A stretch of 64,000 nt of DNA from Wansuia hejianensis (GTDB lineage: Bacteria; Bacillota; Clostridia; Lachnospirales; Lachnospiraceae), in assembly GCF_014337215.1 (NCBI RefSeq), contig NZ_CP060635.1, positions 633,501 to 697,500 on the forward strand, read 5' to 3'. The position numbers were made by a program, and so were the translations under genes. The notes under the pieces were generated by a model that saw only the letters and a program-made list of their open reading frames with translations, had not been told where the DNA came from and made no database searches. Below are positions 25,964 to 34,263 of this stretch, in pieces (within the stretch, counting starts at the first letter, position 1; every line of letters begins with the position of its first letter).

Positions 25964-26620
25964 ATGGAACGAGTAATCTGCCTGTTAATAGGATATGTAT
26001 TTGGTATGTTTCAGACTGCATACTTATATGGAAAAGCCAACGGAATAGATATACGGACTAAGGGCAGCGGCAACGCGGGTACGACCAACGCGCTCCGCAC
26101 GCTGGGGCTGAAGGCAGGGCTTATCACATTTGCCTGTGATGCTCTGAAATGTCTGCTGGCCGTACTGGTGACCTGGCTGATTTTCCGGAATTCACATCCG
26201 GAGATCACGAAACTGCTGGGGATCTACACATCCGCCGGGGTGATCCTGGGGCATAATTATCCCTTCTATCTGAAGTTCAAGGGAGGAAAGGGAATAGCCG
26301 CTACGGCAGGCATGATTATCGCATTCCTGGACTGGCATCTGATCGTGATCGGGCTGATCTGCTTTTTCGGCCTGTTTCTGACGACTCATTACGTATCTCT
26401 GGGCTCGCTGGCGCTGTCGGCGGAATTTCTGATCGGCGTCCTGGTATCCGGCCAGATGGGCCTGTACCATATGGAACAGCCGGCATTGAATGAAATGTAT
26501 TTCATCATCGTACTGCTGACGGTGATGACTTTCTTCAAACACAGGGGCAATATCGTGCGCCTGATCCGCGGGGAAGAGAGAAAAACATACTTGAGCAAAA
26601 AGCAAAAATCAGATCTGTAG
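25964..26620 (+). CDS. plsY: Glycerol-3-phosphate acyltransferase PlsY
   Basis: A 218-residue polytopic membrane enzyme that transfers acyl from acyl phosphate to glycerol 3-phosphate, the first phospholipid step. The three motifs are visible: KGSGNAGTTNALRTLG, GHNYPFYLKFKGGKG and the later membrane segment with the acyl-phosphate site. It sits between der and gpsA, so its substrate-producing enzyme is encoded next to it. Confidence 0.96.
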   Translation: MERVICLLIGYVFGMFQTAYLYGKANGIDIRTKGSGNAGTTNALRTLGLKAGLITFACDALKCLLAVLVTWLIFRNSHPEITKLLGIYTSAGVILGHNYPFYLKFKGGKGIAATAGMIIAFLDWHLIVIGLICFFGLFLTTHYVSLGSLALSAEFLIGVLVSGQMGLYHMEQPALNEMYFIIVLLTVMTFFKHRGNIVRLIRGEERKTYLSKKQKSDL

Positions 26621-26632
26621 GAGGATGACGCG

Positions 26633-27634
26633 ATGGCGAATATCGGTGTAATAGGTTCAGGAAGCTGGGGGACGGCCCTGGCCTGGCTGCTGCACAATAA
26701 CGGGCATAAAATTACTCTCTGGTCGTACCTGACCGAGGAAACAGAGATGTTCCGGCAGCATCATCAGAATGTAGATAAGCTGCCGGGAGTAGTTCTGGCG
26801 GATGATGTGGTTTTTACCTGCGATCTGGAAGAAAGCATCCGTGACAAAGAACTTCTGGTTCTCGCCGTGCCGTCACCGGCCGTGCGCAGCACCTCCAGAA
26901 ATATGAAAGCCCATGTAAGACCGGGCCAGATTATCGTCGATGTGGCAAAGGGAATAGAAGAAGCCACCCTGATGACGATGACGGATATTATAGAAGAAGA
27001 AATACCGCAGGCAGAGGTTGCCGTACTGTCCGGCCCCAGCCACGCAGAAGAGGTTGGGAAGGGACTGCCGACGACAATCGTGGCGGGCGCCCACAGAAGA
27101 GAGACGGCGGAGCTGATCCAGAGCCTGTTCATGAATCCTGTATTCCGCGTCTATACGAGCCCTGACATGCTGGGAATAGAAATAGGGGCGGCGTTGAAAA
27201 ACGTCATAGCCCTGGCAGCCGGTATCGCCGATGGGCTGGGCTATGGAGACAATACAAAAGCCGCTCTGATCACTCGGGGCATAGCAGAAATTTCCCGGTT
27301 GGGAACCGCCATGGGCGCCCACCCGAACACCTTCTTCGGCCTGTCCGGAATCGGAGACCTGGTGGTCACCTGTGCCAGCGTCCACAGCCGGAACCGTAAA
27401 GCAGGTTATCTGATGGGGAAGGGGTATTCGATGACCGCGGCTATGGAAGAAGTCCATATGGTGGTAGAAGGCGTATATTCCGCCAGGGCCGGGCTGAAGC
27501 TGTCTGAGAAATACCAGATTGAAATGCCAATCATCAAAGTAGTAAATCAGGTGCTGTTTGAGGAGAAACCTGCGGATGTAGCAGTGAACGAACTCATGCA
27601 GAGAATGAAAAAAGACGAGCTGGGAGCCTGGTAA
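26633..27634 (+). CDS. gpsA: NAD(P)-dependent glycerol-3-phosphate dehydrogenase
   Basis: A 333-residue enzyme reducing dihydroxyacetone phosphate to sn-glycerol 3-phosphate for phospholipid synthesis. The dinucleotide motif is GSGSWGTALAWLL (residues 7-19), the substrate region GPSHAEEV, and the catalytic lysine region IGAALKNVIALAAGI with GDNTKAALITRG. TAGGAGG precedes the ATG. It completes the der-plsY-gpsA run. Confidence 0.97.
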   Translation: MANIGVIGSGSWGTALAWLLHNNGHKITLWSYLTEETEMFRQHHQNVDKLPGVVLADDVVFTCDLEESIRDKELLVLAVPSPAVRSTSRNMKAHVRPGQIIVDVAKGIEEATLMTMTDIIEEEIPQAEVAVLSGPSHAEEVGKGLPTTIVAGAHRRETAELIQSLFMNPVFRVYTSPDMLGIEIGAALKNVIALAAGIADGLGYGDNTKAALITRGIAEISRLGTAMGAHPNTFFGLSGIGDLVVTCASVHSRNRKAGYLMGKGYSMTAAMEEVHMVVEGVYSARAGLKLSEKYQIEMPIIKVVNQVLFEEKPADVAVNELMQRMKKDELGAW

Positions 27635-27660
27635 ATTAAGGTTTTAAGGCGAGATGATTG

Positions 27661-27777
27661 TGGATACCCGCTGCTTTTCTGGCTGTTCCAGACGGTACAA
27701 TGGCTCTCGCAAGAGGGGGGACCCCGATGATATCAGACGGTAGATATAGGAATTCAATAAAGAAAGACTGGCGCCGC
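27661..27777. repeat. Shortened copy of the palindromic element
   Basis: From TACCCG and CTGCTTTTCTGGCTGTTCC onward it aligns with 12929-13038 at roughly 80 percent, ending in ACTGGCGCCG. Relative to the 12845 copy it lacks about 50 bp between two CCCG direct repeats, which removes the left arm of the internal hairpin. It lies just after gpsA and merges with the terminator. Confidence 0.7.
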
Positions 27778-27790
27778 CAGTCTTTCTTCT
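27760..27790. terminator. Bidirectional terminator between gpsA and the aldo/keto reductase
   Basis: AAGAAAGACTGG (27760-27771) pairs with CCAGTCTTTCTT (27777-27788) around CGCCG. AT-rich flanks on both sides allow use in either direction by the two convergent genes. Confidence 0.75.
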
Positions 27791-27801
27791 AAACATAAGG
27801 C

Positions 27802-28641
27802 TTACTTGCTCCAGTCTATGCCGGCCAGATCCTCTGGTATGCCGGCTGTTCTTAACTGTTCGTCCATTGTGGCGATCGTCTTCATCTCGGTATCGGTCAG
27901 TTCAAAATCCAGTATATCAATATTGCTTTGAATCCGTTCCGGATGAACAGATTTTGGAATAATAGAAAGTCCCTGCTGTACCAGCCAGCGGAGTCCGATC
28001 TGTGTCGGGGTCTTTCCGTATTTGGCGCCGATGACAGCCAGCATCTCGCGGTCAGCGTAAGCCCCCCTCGCCAGAGGGGCATAAGCCTGGACTGCAATGC
28101 CGCGGGAACGGCAGTATTGGATCAGCGGTTCCCTGTTCCAGAGGGGATGACATTCGATCTGGTTGACAGCGGGAATTACTCCGGAAATCTGGAAGAGCTG
28201 TTCCAGGTGAGGGATTTCAAAATTGCTCACACCTATGGAACGGGCCCTTCCGGATTCGTGGATGCGTTCCAGTTCCTTCCAGGTTGAGGGATAACAGCCC
28301 GGTACGGGCCAGTGGATCAGATACAGATCCACATAATCCAGCTTCAAGCGGTCCAGGCTCCGCTCAAAGGCGCGGGCTACGTCTCCGAGCCGCTGGGCGT
28401 TATTCCAGACCTTTGTGGTGATGAACAGCTCATTCCGCGGGATTCCGCAGGAAGAGAGCGCGCTGCCCATGTATTCTTCGTTCTTATATGCGGATGCCGT
28501 GTCAAAAAGACGGTAACCGGCGGCGATAGCAGCTGTTACTGCCTGTTTCATCTGTGTGTCGCCGGATGTTTTATATACGCCAAGCCCGATCTGGGGCAAC
28601 TCATATCCGTTGTTCAAGGTAATGGAAGGTATTTCTGACAT
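27802..28641 (-). CDS. Aldo/keto reductase
   Basis: A 279-residue NADPH-type reductase of the AKR5/2,5-diketogluconate reductase class. The catalytic tetrad regions are visible: LFDTASAYKNEEYMG (Asp, Tyr), FITTKVW (Lys) and LYLIHWP (His), with the cofactor-binding IPKSVHPERIQSN near the C-terminus. AGGAGG lies before the ATG. The substrate is unknown. A Rex-type operator about 130 bp upstream suggests redox control. Confidence 0.92.
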   Translation of the reverse strand: MSEIPSITLNNGYELPQIGLGVYKTSGDTQMKQAVTAAIAAGYRLFDTASAYKNEEYMGSALSSCGIPRNELFITTKVWNNAQRLGDVARAFERSLDRLKLDYVDLYLIHWPVPGCYPSTWKELERIHESGRARSIGVSNFEIPHLEQLFQISGVIPAVNQIECHPLWNREPLIQYCRSRGIAVQAYAPLARGAYADREMLAVIGAKYGKTPTQIGLRWLVQQGLSIIPKSVHPERIQSNIDILDFELTDTEMKTIATMDEQLRTAGIPEDLAGIDWSK

Positions 28642-28677
28642 TTGATAAACCTCCTGAATAATATTGGTTGCATTTAG

Positions 28678-28706
28678 ATTTTAGTTTATCATATAATTTT
28701 AAACAA
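28678..28706 (-). promoter_or_regulatory. Candidate promoter of the aldo/keto reductase
   Basis: Minus strand TTGTTT (28706-28701), a 17-base spacer and TAAAAT (28683-28678), about 37 bases upstream of the ATG. Confidence 0.5.
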
Positions 28707-28719
28707 ATTAGGGTTAAAT

Positions 28720-28737
28720 TTGTTAAGAATTTAATAC
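28720..28737. promoter_or_regulatory. Imperfect Rex-like operator
   Basis: TTGTTAAGAATTTAATAC keeps the left Rex half-site and TTAA of the right half with the correct four-base gap. It lies just upstream of the reductase promoter and 53 bp from a perfect site. Confidence 0.4.
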
Positions 28738-28772
28738 AGGAGGATGAAAGAAACACCCATATGACAGGGATT

Positions 28773-28790
28773 TTGTTAACGGCTTAACAA
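28773..28790. promoter_or_regulatory. Rex operator (perfect palindrome)
   Basis: TTGTTAACGGCTTAACAA equals the clostridial Rex consensus TTGTTAA-N4-TTAACAA at every conserved position. Rex is the NADH/NAD+-sensing repressor of fermentation and redox genes. The site lies between the divergent aldo/keto reductase and the Wood-Ljungdahl region, nearer to the reductase promoter. The surrounding 356-bp gap is AT-rich and has no gene. Confidence 0.7.
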
Positions 28791-28899
28791 ATAAATGGCA
28801 GGATGACAGAAGCTAATTTTTTATTTGGCAAAATCCTAAATTATTGGTTTGGTATCCAAAAAAATACATGAATAGTGCACAGAACTTGATTGGCCTCTA

Positions 28900-28928
28900 T
28901 TGATTTCATTAGGCAAATGGTTTATAAT
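28900..28928 (+). promoter_or_regulatory. Promoter at the head of the nickel/Wood-Ljungdahl region
   Basis: TTGATT (28900-28905), a 17-base spacer and TATAAT (28923-28928). Transcription would start near 28935, about 63 bases before the His-rich gene. No terminator is seen before metF, so the transcript may continue into the cluster. Confidence 0.65.
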
Positions 28929-28997
28929 AACTATGATTGACAAAAGTATGTCATTTTATCTCAAAAGGACTTTTAGTCCTGGAAAAGGAGTGAAAAT

Positions 28998-29360
28998 ATG
29001 CATTTATTAAAAGATGAAAATGGTAATCCGATCCCGCATGGCGGCCATGATCATGAGCATTGCCACGAACATGCGCATGAGCACAGCCATGACGGCGGCT
29101 GCGCCCACGCCTCCGAGTGCGGAGGGTCCTGCAATACAGAAGAAAAATGCAAAAATGAGACCGTTGCCCTGCTGACTTACATGCAGCAGCACAACGAGCA
29201 GCATGCCGCCGAGCTGGATCAGATGGCTGATAACCTGGAGAAGATGGGAATGTCCGATGCGGCGAAGCAGATCAAAGACGGCGTGTCCGATTTCCAGAAG
29301 GGGAACATGCGGCTGAGTCTGGCGTTGACACTGGTGAAAGAGCATTTGAAGGAGGCGTAA
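28998..29360 (+). CDS. Histidine-rich putative nickel-binding protein
   Basis: A 120-residue soluble protein whose first 50 residues contain about a dozen histidines (HGGHDHEHCHEHAHEHSHDG) and several cysteines (CAHASECGGSC), followed by a helical domain (TVALLTYMQQHNEQHAAELD; MGMSDAAKQIKDG). The composition and place directly before cooT suggest nickel storage or delivery for CO dehydrogenase/acetyl-CoA synthase, comparable in role to CooJ, though CooJ has its His-rich part at the C-terminus. AAAGGAGTG precedes the ATG. Metal identity is inferred. Confidence 0.75.
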   Translation: MHLLKDENGNPIPHGGHDHEHCHEHAHEHSHDGGCAHASECGGSCNTEEKCKNETVALLTYMQQHNEQHAAELDQMADNLEKMGMSDAAKQIKDGVSDFQKGNMRLSLALTLVKEHLKEA

Positions 29361-29363
29361 AGG

Positions 29364-29546
29364 ATGTGCCTGGCAACTGTTTATAAAGAAAGCGATAACA
29401 CTGTAATCTGCAGGAACGTATCCCGTATCGATGTTGACGGAGACAGCGTTATCATCCGTGATATTATGGGAGAAGAAACCAGGGTTCAGGGAAAGATCCT
29501 GATGGTGGACCTGGCAAACAGCATTGTAAAGCTGGTTTGTGAATAA
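29364..29546 (+). CDS. cooT: CooT-family nickel-binding protein
   Basis: A 60-residue protein beginning MCLATVYK, the CooT signature, in which Cys2 and the N-terminal region bind Ni(II). CooT proteins help mature the nickel site of CO dehydrogenase. It starts three bases after the His-rich gene, behind GGAGG, so the two are co-translated. The window supplies the client enzymes AcsA and AcsB downstream. Confidence 0.85.
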   Translation: MCLATVYKESDNTVICRNVSRIDVDGDSVIIRDIMGEETRVQGKILMVDLANSIVKLVCE

Positions 29547-29623
29547 ATGTGATTCTATCGGCAGTGCCTGCCGTAGGATAAATATTGATTTCAAAAGTCT
29601 ATAAGAAAACGGAGGTAATCGCA

Positions 29624-30529
29624 GTGAAGAGATTAACAGAAATCATGTACGAAAGGACGGCACTCTCCTTTGAAGTCTTCCCACCAAAGACAGACAAGGG
29701 AATGGCGAAGCTTCCAGATACTCTGGATCATCTGTATAAGTTTAATCCGGATTATATTTCCTGTACATATGGAGCAGGCGGAAGTAACGTGGGCAAGAAT
29801 ATGGATGTCTGCAAGCTGATCCTGAATGCGGAGAACGAGACCGTTCCAGTCACACATTTTACCTGCATCGGACATACCAGGGAGACGGTGAAAGAGCAGC
29901 TCCAGAATTATCTGGACAATGGGATTGACCATATGCTTGCACTGAGGGGTGACCTTCCCTATGGCTGGACAGGCACCAACGGGGATTTTGCTTATGCCAC
30001 AGATCTGGTTGCCTATGTCAGGAAAGAATTTGGCGATAAGTTTGAAATCGCCGTTGCAGGTTCTCCGGAGGGACATATCGAATGCCGCAGCCTGGAAGCT
30101 GATATTGCACATTTGAAGCAGGATGAGGGTGCCGATTACATCATGACACAGCTGACGTTCGATATGGAGCAGTTCAAATACTGGCTGGATGCAATCCGTA
30201 TGGCCGGTATTACCATGCCGGTAGACGTGGGCGTGATGCCGGTTGTAGGAAAAGACGCAGTGATTAATATGTGCCTTTCCAGGAACGGCTGTGCAATTCC
30301 GAGAGAGCTTGCCGAAGTGATCTCTCATCACTGGTTTGACAAAGATCCGGACGGAAATGACCTTCCGGAGGTAAAAGCGGCGTTCCGTGAAGAAGGGATT
30401 GAATACACTGTGGATCAGCTTCACGAATACATGTCCCTGGGCGTTGAAGGCATACATCTGTATGCGCTGAATAAATGGGAAGATGTTACGGAGATACTGA
30501 ACAGGGCAGGAATCCGTACGGTTGTTTAA
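29624..30529 (+). CDS. metF: Methylenetetrahydrofolate reductase
   Basis: A 301-residue FAD-dependent barrel enzyme reducing methylene-THF to methyl-THF, the last THF-bound step of the methyl branch. Family motifs are SFEVFPPKTDKG (about residues 15-26), CTYGAGGS and ALRGDLPYGW. I start at the GTG at 29624, preceded by CGGAGGTAA; the frame to 29585 lacks a site. No metV follows, unlike many acetogen loci. It is the first pathway enzyme after the nickel genes. Confidence 0.93.
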   Translation: MKRLTEIMYERTALSFEVFPPKTDKGMAKLPDTLDHLYKFNPDYISCTYGAGGSNVGKNMDVCKLILNAENETVPVTHFTCIGHTRETVKEQLQNYLDNGIDHMLALRGDLPYGWTGTNGDFAYATDLVAYVRKEFGDKFEIAVAGSPEGHIECRSLEADIAHLKQDEGADYIMTQLTFDMEQFKYWLDAIRMAGITMPVDVGVMPVVGKDAVINMCLSRNGCAIPRELAEVISHHWFDKDPDGNDLPEVKAAFREEGIEYTVDQLHEYMSLGVEGIHLYALNKWEDVTEILNRAGIRTVV

Positions 30530-30531
30530 TC

Positions 30532-30555
30532 AGCGTCTTGCAACGGCAGGACGCT
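30532..30555 (+). other. Intergenic hairpin between metF and cooC
   Basis: AGCGTCTTGC (30532-30541) pairs over ten positions (one G-T) with GCAGGACGCT (30546-30555) around a short AACG loop. No T-tract follows, so a processing or stability element is likelier than a terminator. Confidence 0.5.
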
Positions 30556-30583
30556 TACAAGAATTTGTTAGGAGGTGTTGCCG

Positions 30584-31357
30584 ATGGCGCACGTAATAGC
30601 TGTCGCTGGCAAGGGCGGCGTAGGAAAGACTACCTTAACCGGACTTTTGATTCAATATTTGTGTGAGAGTGGTAAGGGTCCGATACTTGCAGTAGATGCG
30701 GATGCGAATTCAAATTTAAACGAGGTGCTTGGCGTAGAGGTCGAAAGCACACTGGGTGATGTCCGTGAGGAAATCGCCCATGCGGAGATGTCAGCTAATA
30801 ATCCGATTCCTCCGGGAATGAGCAAGGCGGATTATGCTGAGTTTAAGTTTGGCAATGCATTAGTAGAAGAGGATCAGTTTGATCTGCTGGTTATGGGAAG
30901 AACTCAGGGCAAAGGCTGTTACTGCTTTGTTAACGGGCTTCTGCAGGCGGAACTTCAGAAACTTCAGAACAGTTACCCGTACATTGTGGTGGACAATGAA
31001 GCCGGGATGGAACATATCAGCAGGGGAATCCTGCCGGGTATGGATACAGCCATACTGGTGAGTGACTGCTCCAGAAGAGGCGTTCAGGCGGCCGGCCGGA
31101 TTGCGGAACTGATCAAGGAGTGCGAGATGCATCCGAAAAATGTGGGTTTGATTATAAACCGTGCGCCGGGTGGGAAGTTAAATGAAGGTACCATGGAAGA
31201 GATTGAAAAAGAGGGCCTGAATCTTGTGGGAGTTGTCCCGCATGATGATATGGTCTATCAGTATGACTGCGACGGGAAGCCGACAGTGCAGCTGCCGGCG
31301 GATTCGCCGGTGAGAGCAGCGCTGAAGGGAATTGTAGAAAAGTTAGGCTTGAACTGA
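30584..31357 (+). CDS. cooC: CooC-type nickel-insertion ATPase (first copy)
   Basis: A 257-residue deviant-Walker ATPase that drives nickel insertion into CO dehydrogenase or acetyl-CoA synthase. P-loop GKGGVGKTT (about residues 9-17), the CxC dimer-metal motif CYC (Cys112, Cys114) and the Walker B-like VVDNEAGMEHISRG are present. I start at the ATG at 30584 behind TAGGAGGTG. It lies directly before acsA and differs clearly from the second CooC downstream, suggesting separate clients. Confidence 0.9.
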   Translation: MAHVIAVAGKGGVGKTTLTGLLIQYLCESGKGPILAVDADANSNLNEVLGVEVESTLGDVREEIAHAEMSANNPIPPGMSKADYAEFKFGNALVEEDQFDLLVMGRTQGKGCYCFVNGLLQAELQKLQNSYPYIVVDNEAGMEHISRGILPGMDTAILVSDCSRRGVQAAGRIAELIKECEMHPKNVGLIINRAPGGKLNEGTMEEIEKEGLNLVGVVPHDDMVYQYDCDGKPTVQLPADSPVRAALKGIVEKLGLN

Positions 31358-31420
31358 AAATTGATTGTAACAAAAATGTATAGAGAAACTTAGAGTAGAG
31401 ATGGGTGCTTTTGATGTTTT

Positions 31421-31446
31421 TTATCCCCTCCTCCGGGAGGGGTAAA
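31421..31446 (+). other. Hairpin upstream of acsA
   Basis: CCCCTCC (31425-31431) pairs with GGAGGGG (31436-31442), extended by flanking T/A pairs, in the 165-bp gap between cooC and acsA. It is not followed by a clear T-tract. It may stabilise the acsA mRNA or weakly terminate. Confidence 0.45.
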
Positions 31447-31522
31447 AATAAAAACATTTTAACCCGTGGGGGAGGATACCTGCGGAGGAAAAGAGGTAAT
31501 TAAATTTTAAGGAGGAATATTG

Positions 31523-33415
31523 ATGAGTGAATTCAAACTGACGACAGTCGAAGAGATGGAAGCGGCTACCGAACGACTGCTGGAGACAGGCGCCAAGGTA
31601 GGAGCGGATGCATGGCAGTTCAGGGTTAAGAATCAGACCCCGCACTGTAAGTTCGGCGAGCAGGGTATCTGCTGCCGGATCTGTTCGATGGGACCGTGCC
31701 GGATTACCCCAAAAGCACCGAGAGGAATCTGTGGATGCGATGCACACGGCATCGTAGCAAGAAATTATCTGAAGTTTACCGCCGGCGGTTCAGCAACACA
31801 TTCAGATCATGGCCGTGAAATCTGCCATACTCTGTACTGCACAAGCCCGGATGGAAACTACAAGGTAAAAGATCCTGACAAACTGATCCGTATTGCTAAA
31901 GAATGGGGCGTTGAGACAGAAGGGAAAGACATCTACGATCTGGCTCATGAGATGGCTGTACTGGGACTGGAGGAATACGGCAAGGTATTCGGAACCCAGA
32001 GATTTTTAAAGAGAGCCCCTGAGCACACTCAGGAAATCTGGGAGAGAGAAGAGATCGCTCCCCGCGCGATCGACCGTGAGGTGTCCTGTTCTCTGCACAT
32101 GACCCATATGGGATGTTCTTCCCTGCCGGAAGCGCTGATCAGACAGTCCCTTCGTTCCGGACTTTCTGATGGATGGGGCGGTTCCATGGCTGGTACGGAA
32201 TTCTCCGATGTCCTGTTCGGAACTCCGAAACCGATAGACACGGAAGCCAACCTGGGCGTTATGGAAAAAGATAATGTAAACATCGTTGTTCATGGGCACG
32301 ATCCGTCACTTTCTGAGATGATCTGCGAATATGCGGATGATCCGGAAATGATCGCATATGCCAAGAGCAAGGGAGCAAAAGGAATCACTGTATCCGGCGT
32401 CTGCTGTACATCCAACGAAGTGGCAATGCGCCGCGGTATTCCGATGGCAGGTAACTTCCTGCAGCAGGAAAACGTTGTGCTGACAGGTGCCTGTGAGGCG
32501 ATTGTCGTAGACGTGCAGTGTATTTTCCCGGCACTTGGCCCCCTGAGCAAATGCTTCCATACAAAGTTTGTCACGACTTCTCCGATCGCACAGATGCCAG
32601 ATTCTGAATTTATTCGTTTTAACGCTGAAACTGCAGGTGAGAACGCGAAAGCAATCGTTAAGATGGCAATTGATAACTTTGAAAATAGAAAACCGGAGCT
32701 CGTACATATCCCGGATATAAAGCAGAAAGCCACCGTTGGTTATTCTGTAGAAGCAATTGTCAAGGTCCTGGATGGAGTTACCAACTCTCAGGTTGACGAA
32801 ACCGGTACCACGAAACCGCTGATCGAGTGTATTACATCCGGCGTCATCCGCGGCGCAGTAGCTATGGTAGGATGCAACAATCCGAAGATCAGGCCGGACA
32901 CCGCTCATATCGAGCTGATGAAGAAGCTGATCGCTAATGATGTAATCATCATTGCGTCCGGGTGTTCTGCTCAGGCAGCGGCAAAGGCCGGTCTCATGGA
33001 TAAGAGGGCGAAAGATCTCTGCGGCGCAGGCCTGAAGAGAGTCTGCGAGCTGGCAGACATCCCGCCTGTACTGCACATGGGTTCCTGCGTTGATATCAGC
33101 CGTATGCTGGTGCTGGCAGCAACACTGGCTAAGGATTCCGGACTGAACATTTCCCAGCTTCCGGTAGTGGGCTGTGCTCCTGAATGGATGTCTGAGAAAG
33201 CAGTATCCATCGGTAACTACGTAGTGGCTACCGGCCTTGATACCTTCCTCGGAGTAGATCCGTATGTATCCGGTTCCGATAAGGTTGCTGAGCTGCTGAC
33301 AAGCGGAATCAGAGACTGGGTAGAAGCGGCCTATACCGTAGAAAAGGATATCGATAAGCTGGGCGATGCCATGATTGCCAGAATTGAAGAGAAGAGAGAA
33401 GCTATTGGAATCTGA
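31523..33415 (+). CDS. acsA: CO dehydrogenase subunit of CODH/ACS
   Basis: The 630-residue nickel-iron-sulfur CO dehydrogenase that reduces CO2 to CO for acetyl-CoA synthase. The B/D-cluster cysteines lie in GICCRICSMGPCRI (about 50-64) followed by GICGCDAHG; C-cluster region ligands appear in VSGVCCTSNE, VGCNN, IASGCSAQAAAK and MGSCVDISR. The ATG at 31523 follows AAGGAGGAATATTG. It is flanked by two CooC genes, consistent with nickel loading of this enzyme and of AcsB. Confidence 0.97.
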   Translation: MSEFKLTTVEEMEAATERLLETGAKVGADAWQFRVKNQTPHCKFGEQGICCRICSMGPCRITPKAPRGICGCDAHGIVARNYLKFTAGGSATHSDHGREICHTLYCTSPDGNYKVKDPDKLIRIAKEWGVETEGKDIYDLAHEMAVLGLEEYGKVFGTQRFLKRAPEHTQEIWEREEIAPRAIDREVSCSLHMTHMGCSSLPEALIRQSLRSGLSDGWGGSMAGTEFSDVLFGTPKPIDTEANLGVMEKDNVNIVVHGHDPSLSEMICEYADDPEMIAYAKSKGAKGITVSGVCCTSNEVAMRRGIPMAGNFLQQENVVLTGACEAIVVDVQCIFPALGPLSKCFHTKFVTTSPIAQMPDSEFIRFNAETAGENAKAIVKMAIDNFENRKPELVHIPDIKQKATVGYSVEAIVKVLDGVTNSQVDETGTTKPLIECITSGVIRGAVAMVGCNNPKIRPDTAHIELMKKLIANDVIIIASGCSAQAAAKAGLMDKRAKDLCGAGLKRVCELADIPPVLHMGSCVDISRMLVLAATLAKDSGLNISQLPVVGCAPEWMSEKAVSIGNYVVATGLDTFLGVDPYVSGSDKVAELLTSGIRDWVEAAYTVEKDIDKLGDAMIARIEEKREAIGI

Positions 33416-33477
33416 TGCGGGCAGCATGGCAGGTCGCGGACATCTGTATGAAGAAATAATTAGAGGGTGAATTTACT

Positions 33478-34248
33478 ATGAAAATTGCGATTACTGGAAA
33501 AGGCGGAGTGGGCAAAACCACTTTCGCCGCAACCCTTGCGAGGCTGTATGCGGAAGAGGGCAAGCATGTGCTGGCGGCGGACGTGGATCCGGATGCGAAT
33601 CTGGGACTGGCTCTGGGTTTTTCAGAAGAAGAGCTGGAAGAAATCGTACCGATTACGAAGATGCGCAAGCTTGTGGAAGAACGAACGGGCGCCAGTGCTG
33701 ATAACCAGTTTTATAAAATCAATCCCAAGGTGGATGACATTCCGGATGCTTATTCCAGAGTCTGTAACGGAGTGAAGCTCCTGGTTCTGGGGACAGTGGA
33801 TACAGCGGGAAGCGGCTGTGTCTGCCCGGAGCATGTGATGCTGAAAAGGATTATCAACCATCTGGTTATGCGAAGCGATGACGTTGTGATTCTGGATATG
33901 GAGGCCGGGCTGGAGCACCTGGGTCGGGGAACTACAGAGGGAATGGACCAATTTGTAGTTGTCATCGAACCGGGAGCCAGAAGCATTCAGACCTATAAGA
34001 ATGTGAAACGGCTGGCTGCAGGCCTGGGCGTTAAGCAAGTCCGGGTTGTCGCCAACAAGGTCAGGAATGAGGAGGATGAAGAATTTATCCGTACCCGCAT
34101 CCCGGCGGAAGATTTACTAGGATTCATTCATTATAATACAGAAGTAATTGACGCGGACCGCCAGGGAAAATCACCCTATGATTTCAGCGAAACTGCAGTG
34201 AACGAAATCAAGAAGATTAAAGAAAAAATCGAGAATTCAGATATCTGA
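33478..34248 (+). CDS. CooC-type nickel-insertion ATPase (second copy)
   Basis: A 256-residue MinD/CooC-family ATPase with P-loop GKGGVGKTT (residues 8-16), the CxC motif CVC (Cys114, Cys116) and ILDMEAGLEHLGRG. It lies between acsA and acsB, the position of acsF in acetogens such as Moorella. The role is nickel loading, most likely of AcsB, by inference from position. AGGGTGA precedes the ATG. Confidence 0.9.
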   Translation: MKIAITGKGGVGKTTFAATLARLYAEEGKHVLAADVDPDANLGLALGFSEEELEEIVPITKMRKLVEERTGASADNQFYKINPKVDDIPDAYSRVCNGVKLLVLGTVDTAGSGCVCPEHVMLKRIINHLVMRSDDVVILDMEAGLEHLGRGTTEGMDQFVVVIEPGARSIQTYKNVKRLAAGLGVKQVRVVANKVRNEEDEEFIRTRIPAEDLLGFIHYNTEVIDADRQGKSPYDFSETAVNEIKKIKEKIENSDI

Positions 34249-34263
34249 TTGGAGGTATAAGAA

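Noticed and set aside
29547..29600. Terminator after cooT
   Set aside because: CGGCAG/CTGCCG can pair but the stem has internal mismatches and no T-run follows, so read-through into metF is expected.
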